Shown in pieces: positions 1 through 5,889 of a DNA stretch of 30,117 bases (within the stretch, counting starts at the first letter, position 1; the number at the start of each line of letters is the position of its first letter). The notes below the pieces were generated by a model that ran no database searches, was not told the origin of the DNA, and saw only the letters and a program-made list of their open reading frames with translations. Origin of the DNA: a virus; the IMG/VR virus record IMGVR_UViG_3300006802_000351, positions 1-30,117 of that record, one strand, 5' to 3'. Made by a program: the position numbers and the translations under genes.

Positions 1-39
1 CTCGACTTCCTGTCCCTCGTCTACTGAGCCGCTTTCCAT
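1..39 (-). CDS. Start of an unidentified gene, cut by the left window edge
   Basis: The minus strand opens with ATG at base 39 and stays open for 13 codons (MESGSVDEGQEVE) to the window edge. A GGAGG and an AAGGA lie just upstream of the ATG, a typical ribosome binding site for this operon. The visible residues are acidic and carry no recognisable domain. It follows the two small membrane proteins of the lysis region after a gap of about 100 bases that holds a hairpin. Function cannot be assigned from 13 residues. Confidence 0.5.
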   Translation of the reverse strand, partial: MESGSVDEGQEVE

Positions 40-72
40 GTCCTTGGCCTCCAGACCAATTTGTGCTGATCG

Positions 73-97
73 GGCCTTAGAACGGCTTCTAGCGGCC
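73..97 (-). other. Imperfect RNA hairpin between genes
   Basis: On the coding strand GGCC-GC-TAGAA-GCCG-TTCTA-A-GGCC can fold into a nine-pair stem with a small internal bulge and a four-base loop. It lies in the gap between the stop at 142 and the start at 39. No T-run follows, so it is not a classical intrinsic terminator. It could slow polymerase, protect the 3' end of the lysis transcript or be a regulatory site. A second possible stem, GCCTCT/AGAGGC, occupies 95-117. A copy of the TGCTGATC octamer (64-71) abuts it. Confidence 0.35.
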
Positions 98-141
98 TCT
101 CAGGGGCTTCCAGAGGCTCTCTCCCGGCCTCTGTCGGGGTG

Positions 142-360
142 CTACTGGTCTCGGTCGAGATGCCAGGAGAGGTGATCTGTGAGGTGATCCCCGATCTCCG
201 TCACCCGGCCTTGCACGTCGTCGAGCTTGTTCTCCACGCGCTGCATGGCCTTGAGGTTCTCCCCGTGCTGATCGGTGTTGCGTCGGTCAAGACGGCGCAG
301 GAGGACCACCACCGGTCCGGTCAAGAATGCGACCACAATGGGCACTAGCCAGTCACTCAC
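142..360 (-). CDS. Small membrane protein with N-terminal helix and coiled coil
   Basis: This 72-residue protein starts at GTG (360), overlapping the stop of the upstream gene by 8 bases, with an AAAGGG ribosome site. Residues about 4-21 (WLVPIVVAFLTGPVVVLL) form one membrane segment followed by positive residues (RRLDRR). The rest is hydrophilic with coiled-coil character. This topology (N-out or N-in single helix plus coiled coil) is common among small proteins next to holins in actinophages. It directly follows another small membrane protein and the holin. A role in lysis (second holin, pinholin regulator or spanin-like part) is inferred from context only. Confidence 0.65.
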   Translation of the reverse strand: MSDWLVPIVVAFLTGPVVVLLRRLDRRNTDQHGENLKAMQRVENKLDDVQGRVTEIGDHLTDHLSWHLDRDQ

Positions 361-496
361 GCCAAAGCCCTTTCTGCTGATTCTCGACCTCTTGCATGTA
401 GTCGAGGTACAGCGCCCAACACCAAGCGCAGAAGAGGGCCAATGTGGTGATCACTCCCCCGGCCAATGCCAGGCCACGCAACCACCACCGGCCCAT
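353..496 (-). CDS. Small single-span membrane protein of the lysis cassette
   Basis: Starting at ATG 496, this 47-residue protein (MGRWWLRGL...) has a strongly hydrophobic stretch at residues about 9-29 with two Cys and three Trp, then a polar tail ending in KGLWRE. The start is chosen because it lies 8 bases after the holin stop and removes an implausible Arg-rich extension that would read back through the holin gene. No classic Shine-Dalgarno is seen: the sequence right before the ATG is the octamer GATCAGCA. Its position between the holin and a further membrane protein suggests a lysis helper, such as an antiholin. The start is moderately sure, the function is not. Confidence 0.55.
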   Translation of the reverse strand: MGRWWLRGLALAGGVITTLALFCAWCWALYLDYMQEVENQQKGLWRE

Positions 497-503
497 CTGC
501 TGA

Positions 504-722
504 TCAGTCGACGACGAAGCTCGCGGAGCGGGTCGACGTACGGCGGGCAGCCAATGCCTTGAGCACCGAGAGGACACCCGCCACCGCGGCCACCTTGAGA
601 GCAGTGGTGAAGCTGACTCTGGTCAGCCCCGCCACGTCGGTGCCGAGGGCGGCGAGGAGTGCCTGGGCGAATGTGCTGATCGCCCGTTCCATTGTGTCGT
701 GAGCAAACCGTGTCGAGAACAT
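504..722 (-). CDS. Holin, r1t-like
   Basis: This 72-residue protein contains ERAISTFAQALLAALG at residues about 12-27, the signature-like start of phage r1t-type holins. Two hydrophobic segments follow (about 18-32 and 40-60) with a short hydrophilic C-terminus. Holins of this family oligomerise in the cytoplasmic membrane and open it at a set time, giving lysins access to the wall. The start at 722 has AGGA seven bases upstream. ATG at 692 (MERAIS) is the alternative and would match the usual family start. It sits in a run of small membrane proteins downstream of the lysozyme gene, which supports the call. Confidence 0.8.
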   Translation of the reverse strand: MFSTRFAHDTMERAISTFAQALLAALGTDVAGLTRVSFTTALKVAAVAGVLSVLKALAARRTSTRSASFVVD

Positions 723-755
723 GCCGCCATCCTATGCCCCCGCCCCCGTGGAGCG

Positions 756-1022
756 CTAGGGGCGGCGGCGACTGCGTCGAATCCTTCGTCGACCTCGTGC
801 TGATTCTCCGCCCCAGATGCCCTCTCGCTCGGAGTTTGTGAGCGCCATCTCCAGGCACTCCTGCTGAACTGGGCATGTCTTGCACACCAGCACGGCGCTC
901 TCGATCCTTTCTCCCCGCTCAGGGAAGAAGATTTGGACATCAAGCCCGCGACAGGCGGCGTGCTGCATCCACTCGGGGCGTGAGAAGACCAGTCTGCTGA
1001 TCAGGTTGTAGGGATCAGACAT
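756..1022 (-). CDS. WhiB-family iron-sulphur transcriptional regulator
   Basis: The 88-residue protein has the full WhiB pattern: C24 in AACRG, then C47-x2-C50-x5-C56 (VCKTCPVQQECL), the GIWGG turn at residues 68-72, and a very basic C-terminus (ARGRRRIRRSRRR) for DNA contact. WhiB proteins bind a [4Fe-4S] cluster through these four cysteines and act with the housekeeping sigma factor. They are restricted to Actinobacteria and their phages and plasmids. The gene overlaps the upstream 60-residue gene by 8 bases and precedes the holin. It may tune late or host genes, or antagonise host WhiB-dependent functions, as known for mycobacteriophage TM4 WhiB. That role is by analogy. Confidence 0.95.
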   Translation of the reverse strand: MSDPYNLISRLVFSRPEWMQHAACRGLDVQIFFPERGERIESAVLVCKTCPVQQECLEMALTNSEREGIWGGESARGRRRIRRSRRRP

Positions 1023-1197
1023 CGACTACCTCCCCCGCCACCCGGATCTGCACCGATTCGTACTGCATCGACCACAAGGTGGCCTGCTCACGGGCCTTGG
1101 CCAGGCTAGAGAAGAACCCCCACGATCGAGGGTCTATGTGGATCGACTTGGGCAGGTGTGCCAAGACGATGTACATCGGTCCTTTGGGTCGCCCCAT
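1015..1197 (-). CDS. Small conserved-looking protein of unknown function
   Basis: The 60-residue reading frame begins MGRPKGPMYIVLAHLPKSIH and is preceded by AAGGAG eight bases before the ATG. It overlaps the WhiB gene by 8 bases, which supports a real translationally coupled gene. It has one predicted alpha-beta pattern, no cysteines and no transmembrane segment. I do not recognise a family. An ATG at the eighth codon is a less likely start because the ribosome site fits the first. Confidence 0.65.
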   Translation of the reverse strand: MGRPKGPMYIVLAHLPKSIHIDPRSWGFFSSLAKAREQATLWSMQYESVQIRVAGEVVDV

Positions 1198-1221
1198 TGC
1201 TGCTGCTCCTTGTGGTGGTGA

Positions 1222-1605
1222 TCAGATGACGGTGGTGCCGTCTGCGGTCTTCATGTGGATGGTGTCGCCCTCGACCCAGGCCCACACGTTGTAGCGGACT
1301 CCCACCGCCGATGCGATGGCGGCGAGTGCCTTGTAGTCATTCCGGCCGTAATGGGCGACCCACTTCTCGGCGTAGCTGATCGCCTTGCCGAGGTTGTGGA
1401 CCTCCTTGCCGGAGGTCTTGGTGCCCGTCGAGGTGATCAGGCGGGCAGCGCAGTCGACACCGTAGTGCGCCACCGTGCCCTCGTTACCGTCGGCGTCGAG
1501 TGCTGCAAGCCAGACGACCCGCTTGAGGTTGGTGCGGCCGCAGTGTGAGCAAGTCTCCTCGTCGTTGTTGACGCCCTTGACGGTGTACTTGCTGATCTTC
1601 TCCAT
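1222..1605 (-). CDS. Putative zinc-binding protein with CxxC and HYGxxC motifs
   Basis: The start at 1605 (MEKISKYTVKG) has an excellent GAGGAGG site. The longer frame to 1629 would lack one. The 127-residue protein carries C19-x2-C22 (CSHCGRTNLKR) and H47-YGV-DC52, a likely four-ligand metal site. The pattern CGxTNLKxxVxL ... YGxDCAA recurs in uncharacterised phage and plasmid proteins. The remainder is alpha-rich (LGKAISYAEKWVAHYG, YKALAAIASAVG) and ends in a small beta unit. It sits between the lysis enzyme and WhiB, and a promoter candidate lies just upstream. A nucleic-acid or regulatory role is possible but not shown. Confidence 0.75.
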   Translation of the reverse strand: MEKISKYTVKGVNNDEETCSHCGRTNLKRVVWLAALDADGNEGTVAHYGVDCAARLITSTGTKTSGKEVHNLGKAISYAEKWVAHYGRNDYKALAAIASAVGVRYNVWAWVEGDTIHMKTADGTTVI

Positions 1606-1627
1606 GTCCCTCCTCGAAGCGGAGGTC

Positions 1628-1655
1628 ATTGTATCGGCTCATCTGCTGATTGCAA
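1628..1655 (-). promoter_or_regulatory. Candidate sigma-70-type promoter upstream of the zinc-binding gene
   Basis: On the coding strand TTGCAA (1655-1650) and TACAAT (1633-1628) are separated by 16 bases. These match four and five of six consensus positions of -35 and -10 boxes. A start of transcription near 1621 would give a short leader before the ATG at 1605. The leader contains CCTCC-GCTTCGA-GGAGG, a hairpin that would pair with the ribosome site. One TGCTGATT octamer lies across the spacer and -35 (1644-1651). Confidence 0.4.
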
Positions 1656-1657
1656 CA

Positions 1658-1738
1658 TCAATGCCGAGGTTTGCTGAACCACCACGAGGCAACGATCGAG
1701 GCGAGGCCGAAGAACATGACGAGCGCTGCTGCTGTCAC
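1658..1738 (-). CDS. Possible 26-residue single-span membrane peptide
   Basis: A GTG at 1738 opens a 26-codon frame whose product is almost entirely one membrane helix (VTAAALVMFFGLASIVASWW) followed by FSKPRH. It lies directly after the lysozyme-like gene, where a small holin or release factor would fit. The upstream GAGAAG is a weak ribosome site. The frame continues open upstream into the lysozyme gene, so it may also be a chance overlap. Reported because the hydrophobic pattern is unlikely in random sequence and the gap otherwise has no gene. Confidence 0.3.
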   Translation of the reverse strand: MTAAALVMFFGLASIVASWWFSKPRH

Positions 1739-1754
1739 AACGGCTTCTCGGTGA

Positions 1755-2396
1755 TCATGACGTGGGTTGTTCGCAGTAGTAGTCGCCGTAGTTCCACGGT
1801 CCACGCCCACACACTGACCACAAGTGCGCGCAAGCATCTGCGTTGTACCCGAAGTCGACAGCGAAGCGGAACCTGTCGTACCAAGCGACGATGCCGTTAC
1901 TGCTGAAATGGCCAGCGAGCGCATTGATCTGGCACAAGCCCCATGAGTCGTCGCCGGTGCGGCGGTTGCCATTGTGCGCTGCACTGTCGCATGTGCTCTC
2001 TCTGCTGATCATGCCGAGCGCCCACATGACCGTGTCGTCCGATGCACCTCGGCTCCAGAACGCTCGGGCGATGATGTCGGCCTCGTCCTGGGAGCACCCG
2101 CTCCCCGGGCCGTAGTACTCGGGGATGCTGCTGATCCACCGCGGCAACGTGGTCGTGGTCGTGGCGATCGTCGTCTCGACCTGCACCGCCGTCCCTCTTG
2201 TTGCAGTTGCAACCACCGCCGCCGAAGAGGTGATCCGTTCATAATCGGCGCGTGCTTGCTGGTTGTCTTCGACTGCCTCGATCGAGGTCGCAATGGCGGC
2301 ATCGAGTTCGAGGCGCCCGGTGCCGTCATCAGGTGATGGCCCGATGTAGGCGAGCATACCGATGCTCGCGATGAGCAGGATTGAGCGTGTAATCAT
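1755..2396 (-). CDS. Exported lysozyme-like / lytic transglycosylase endolysin
   Basis: The start at 2396 has a near-perfect AAGGAGG six bases upstream, giving 213 residues. Residues 5-19 (SILLIASIGMLAYIG) form a short hydrophobic segment that can act as a signal peptide or signal anchor. A Thr/Ala-rich linker follows to about residue 87. The C-terminal half has a lysozyme/SLT fold pattern: catalytic Glu133 in ISRESTCD, GLCQIN at 153-158, and CGRGPW near 196-201. Six cysteines (101, 136, 155, 189, 196, 208) in this domain suggest disulphides formed outside the cytoplasm. It should cleave glycan strands of the host wall. It is followed by WhiB, holin and small membrane genes, so it probably belongs to the lysis cassette. 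A tail-tip associated role is the alternative. Confidence 0.8.
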   Translation of the reverse strand: MITRSILLIASIGMLAYIGPSPDDGTGRLELDAAIATSIEAVEDNQQARADYERITSSAAVVATATRGTAVQVETTIATTTTTLPRWISSIPEYYGPGSGCSQDEADIIARAFWSRGASDDTVMWALGMISRESTCDSAAHNGNRRTGDDSWGLCQINALAGHFSSNGIVAWYDRFRFAVDFGYNADACAHLWSVCGRGPWNYGDYYCEQPTS

Positions 2397-2432
2397 GGTG
2401 TCCCTCCTTGTGAGCGGGCACTCTAGCACCAA

Positions 2433-2891
2433 TCAGGCGGGTTGATACCAGTGCGAGATCAGGAGGCGGTCACCGCTCACCCAGGTGAACGGGATCGAGT
2501 TGGTGATACTCACCCCGCGCAGGTACGTCCCGGTGGTGTCCCACGCTAGGACTTGCAGGCTTCTGCCGCTGACGCGCCGTGTCACACCGTGGTAGTCGCT
2601 GCCGTCGGCGTCCTCGAAGAAGATTTGGCCGTTGCTCCCATCCGGCCGGAATCGAGCGCACGGGAGTGGGAAGGAGACCCACACGTTGTCGGTGATGTCG
2701 GTCGTCGACCCCCACAGCAACTCGACTTGCATGAAGACGAGGTCATTCAAGCGGCAGTAGCGCCCGGCGCTGCTCCCATTGCCGACGTTTAGGTTCGTCC
2801 ATTCCGGGGTGTACGAGGTCCATGTGCCGATCGCATTGAGTTCTGCTGCGGTGACCGCTTGGTCGCGTACGAAGGTTCCGAGGGTGCCCAT
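2433..2891 (-). CDS. Small tail-tip / fibre protein, paralogue of the N-terminus of the adjacent adhesin
   Basis: The 152-residue protein aligns with residues about 10-155 of the large adhesin at 3681-5876. Shared features include EWTNLNVGNG versus IWTNLTVGNG, GSTTDIT versus GSTTSIT, NGQIFFED.DG.DY.GVT and VPFTW..GD. The fold is predicted all-beta. It lies in the tail adhesin cluster and is probably a minor tail or baseplate-appendage component. The ATG at 2891 is preceded by TAAGGATCAGCACA, in which the upstream gene's stop, the AAGGA ribosome site and a copy of the RATCAGCA octamer are fused. Confidence 0.75.
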   Translation of the reverse strand: MGTLGTFVRDQAVTAAELNAIGTWTSYTPEWTNLNVGNGSSAGRYCRLNDLVFMQVELLWGSTTDITDNVWVSFPLPCARFRPDGSNGQIFFEDADGSDYHGVTRRVSGRSLQVLAWDTTGTYLRGVSITNSIPFTWVSGDRLLISHWYQPA

Positions 2892-2902
2892 TGTGCTGAT
2901 CC

Positions 2903-3679
2903 TTACGCATACATCGAGTTGTAGAGGGCGGTGATGTCAGTGGTATCGAGATACACGCCCTGCCAGTATTGCACCTTGGCGATACCAGTGCCCGCTGGCG
3001 CTGACCATTGAGTCAGCGAAGTGCCTGGGCATCCAATGGCAAAGTTCATGACCGATGGGTCGATTGTAACTTCACGTGATGTGGAGGCATTGCCAACATC
3101 GTTGACGATTGTGCCTGATAGGACTCCATCGACATACATGCCGATGCTGTTCATGTTGACTCTCACGGTAATCATGTGCCAGTCCGTATCGAGAAGATCA
3201 ACGTATGCTGATCGCAGCTTGTCGTCTCCCCATTCGGGCTGGGTGTACGACAGGCGGCTTCCATCAACCGAGAAAGCCCACATCGCATTTCGTGGCTGGA
3301 CAGCACCCGCCAACGATGATGAGGCGAAAGCAAGCGTGACGGGGCTTGACACTTTGAAGGTGAAAGTTCTGGATGCTAGGGCCAAGACGAGGCTCTTGTC
3401 GTTGCACCACCGCCAGGCTCCCTGATCGCTTGTTGACGCCTTGAACCAGAAGTTGATGGTCCACAGGAAGGTGTTTTCGGATTGGAGAAGCCTCCCTGCG
3501 TAACCGTGGATGTTGGCCACCGCTTGCTGCTTGATGCTGACTCGCTTGTTGGTGAAAATGAGTGCCCCGTCGCCATTGGGCAACGAGCTTGGCACCCACT
3601 GAGCGCCATTCTCGCTCTTTGAGGCTGTGAGCGGTACTTCTTGAATCAGTTCGGGGACCGAAACCCCTGACGACGACAT
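2903..3679 (-). CDS. Tail protein with a concanavalin/LamG-like lectin domain
   Basis: The 258-residue protein shows the laminin-G/concanavalin pattern: a front strand with TINFWFKAST, and later DWHMITVRVN, then GMYVDGVLSGT. This is the usual core of carbohydrate-binding jelly-roll domains in phage tail tips. No catalytic motif is seen. It starts one base after the stop of the large adhesin and ends just before the small paralogue at 2433-2891. Likely role: recognition of host surface glycan at the tail tip. Lectin function is inferred from fold pattern and position. Confidence 0.75.
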   Translation of the reverse strand: MSSSGVSVPELIQEVPLTASKSENGAQWVPSSLPNGDGALIFTNKRVSIKQQAVANIHGYAGRLLQSENTFLWTINFWFKASTSDQGAWRWCNDKSLVLALASRTFTFKVSSPVTLAFASSSLAGAVQPRNAMWAFSVDGSRLSYTQPEWGDDKLRSAYVDLLDTDWHMITVRVNMNSIGMYVDGVLSGTIVNDVGNASTSREVTIDPSVMNFAIGCPGTSLTQWSAPAGTGIAKVQYWQGVYLDTTDITALYNSMYA

Positions 3680-3680
3680 C

Positions 3681-5876
3681 TCATGTACCCCACTTCGTTG
3701 CCAGGTAGCTCTCGATTGCGGACAGTTCGTTCGCCTGTAGCTCTCGGTCGTAGACGACTACTTCGCCGAGCACCATGTCAGAACAGTAATTGGGGTCGAG
3801 GTTGTATCTGGTGCCCACGATGATTCCTACCATGCCATCTGGACCTGCATTGCCAGATGCGATTTCGGTGCCGTTGAGTCGGAGGTATGAATTGCTCCCG
3901 CTGAAAAAAGCCACGACGGCGTGGGTGTCTCCAGTAGTAATCGTCGTAGACGACGACAATACTGTGCCACCACTCATCATCCAGTTCGTGGTGTTGAACG
4001 CCCCCACGACTGACCGGTCGTTGCCAGTGGAGAGGAAGCCATCTGTGATGTGCGAGGATGTGTCAATCGTGTCGAAATTGGCGGCAATGACGATGGTGCG
4101 AGGCTGGTCAATGGTGGCGAAAGCGGTCCGCATGTAATCGTTAGTGCCATCGAAGTCGAGGGCGTTCAGGCCGTTCAATGTCCTCGTGCCGGTTGTGGGC
4201 TGATTCGTCGCGGTTGCTTGTGCCAGGTGATACCCGTTTCCGCTCAGGTCGTTCCACTGGCTGACACTTCCGCTCGATTCGGTGATCGAGCCAGTGTCGG
4301 AGGCGTCGTACCAGACTGCTGGCAACAAGAACGAGGCGTCGAATGCGATGGCTGCGTTAGGAGTGGCAGTCTCGATGTCAGACATAGTGCCTTGCCCCAC
4401 CTGATTGCTAGCCACAACTCGGAAGCTGTACTCGGTCCCGTTTGTGAGTCCGTCGGTGAAGACGAAAGTCCCTGTTGTTGTGGTGCTCGACCATGTGGTC
4501 CCATCTGCTGAATACTGAAGCTCGTACGAGGTGATGGTCGAACCCTTGTCGTCAGGAGCAGTCCACGTTGCCGTGACTATCGTGTCGGCAACGTCCAAAG
4601 TGAGGTCGGTGATCTGGGCCGGTGTGTTGCTGATCCCCCACTTGTTGTACAAGTAGTCCTTGATGGCATAGTGCTCGTCTTCCGTGACTTCGCGGTCGTA
4701 GCAAACGATCTCGCAGATGACGCCATTGAAATAGGAGGTGGCTGTTCCTTCCAAGAGCCGACCGACCGTCATGGCGCTCCACGAACCGGCCGGTGATGCA
4801 AGCGCGAGGAAGTACTCGTCGACATAGGCGATGTTGCCGTAATGCACGGCTGGGTCGATTGGTGAATAGCCGAAGTAGTCGACCTTGATGAGTACCGGTC
4901 GCGTGGTGACTTGGCTCCCGACAATCGTGCCGCTGAAGTTGTACCCGCTAGCGCGGAGCGCGATGTAGTGGCGGGTGTCTGTGCTGATCGCATCCAGAAT
5001 TGCGTCGGAGCTAGTGCTCGTGTTGATGGTGTCCTGCTGCATTACGAGGTAGACGGCGAACGGCTGGCTGAATGTCACTGGCGTGCTGATCGCCATGAAG
5101 CTGGTCGAGCCGTCGAAGTCGACCACGTTCAAGCCGTTGACGGTGCGAGTGCCGGACTGCGGGCGGTTGGCCGCTGTTGCTTGCACGAGGTCGGTATCCC
5201 CCGATCCGGCCTCGTCGGTCTTCGACCGCCACGCCGTGACGTTGTTGCTGCCATCAGTGGTGATCGTGGAGGTGTCCGCCGCATCGAACCACAGGTCGGG
5301 CGTTGGCATGATCTCGGTGTCGACGAGCACGGTGGTGTGCGATGCCGGTGCGAAGACCTCGGAGTCGAGCGTCAGTGCTGTTCCGTCGTACGCTGTCGCT
5401 CCCCCGACAATGGCCGGTGTGCCGTACCACAGCGACACCACCATGAAGTCTCCGGCCGCCCATGTGAACGGGACAGTGGCAGACAGGTCAGACGCTGAAG
5501 CGTACGACCCCGAGGCACTGACGACCTTCAAGTCGTAGACCGTTGTCGAGTTCGCTTCAGTGACGCCGTAGTAGTCGTCGCCGTCCACGTCCTCGAAGAA
5601 GATTTGCCCGTTGGCACCTCCGCGGTTAGCGGTGTCAGCCAGGATCGTCGCCGGGAACTCGACTGACACTGCCCCGGTGATACTGGTCGTGGAGCCAAAC
5701 TGAAGCTGAATGACGATGAACGCAAGGTCTTGGACCTGCCAAAAGTAGCCGTCCGCCACTCCGTTGCCGACGGTGAGGTTCGTCCAAATGGGGTCAAATG
5801 CCTGCACCTTGGCTAGGTCATTCAAGTCGTCTGCGGTGATTACGTCGAGGTCGGTCAATCCACCGATGGCGGTCAT
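3681..5876 (-). CDS. Multidomain tail adhesin: two lectin-like domains around an FN3 domain
   Basis: The start at 5876 (MTAIGGLTDLDV) has GGGAG five bases upstream. The earlier ATG at 5915 lies inside the hub gene and lacks one. The 731 residues divide into an N-terminal beta domain (1-155, paralogous to the protein at 2433-2891), lectin-like domain 1 (about 190-415), a fibronectin type III domain (about 420-507) and lectin-like domain 2 (about 515-731). The two lectin units are clearly duplicates. Each has LWFDAADT/VWYDASDT, an internal GTRT.NGLN..DFDG, and a closing YDRE....E...I..YL..KWG. Such proteins sit at the tail tip and bind cell-surface sugars. The gene follows the hub gene, consistent with the tail-tip order. 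Confidence 0.85.
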   Translation of the reverse strand: MTAIGGLTDLDVITADDLNDLAKVQAFDPIWTNLTVGNGVADGYFWQVQDLAFIVIQLQFGSTTSITGAVSVEFPATILADTANRGGANGQIFFEDVDGDDYYGVTEANSTTVYDLKVVSASGSYASASDLSATVPFTWAAGDFMVVSLWYGTPAIVGGATAYDGTALTLDSEVFAPASHTTVLVDTEIMPTPDLWFDAADTSTITTDGSNNVTAWRSKTDEAGSGDTDLVQATAANRPQSGTRTVNGLNVVDFDGSTSFMAISTPVTFSQPFAVYLVMQQDTINTSTSSDAILDAISTDTRHYIALRASGYNFSGTIVGSQVTTRPVLIKVDYFGYSPIDPAVHYGNIAYVDEYFLALASPAGSWSAMTVGRLLEGTATSYFNGVICEIVCYDREVTEDEHYAIKDYLYNKWGISNTPAQITDLTLDVADTIVTATWTAPDDKGSTITSYELQYSADGTTWSSTTTTGTFVFTDGLTNGTEYSFRVVASNQVGQGTMSDIETATPNAAIAFDASFLLPAVWYDASDTGSITESSGSVSQWNDLSGNGYHLAQATATNQPTTGTRTLNGLNALDFDGTNDYMRTAFATIDQPRTIVIAANFDTIDTSSHITDGFLSTGNDRSVVGAFNTTNWMMSGGTVLSSSTTITTGDTHAVVAFFSGSNSYLRLNGTEIASGNAGPDGMVGIIVGTRYNLDPNYCSDMVLGEVVVYDRELQANELSAIESYLATKWGT

Positions 5877-5889
5877 GTCTGCTCCCTGG

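Noticed and set aside
451-885. Minus-strand open frame of 144 codons
   Set aside because: Overlaps WhiB and holin in another frame, with no ribosome site. The overlapped genes have strong family signatures.
1739-1984. Upstream extension of the 26-residue membrane peptide frame to 1984
   Set aside because: It overlaps the lysozyme gene in another frame, with Thr/Ser/Arg shadow composition. Only the last 26 codons look protein-like.
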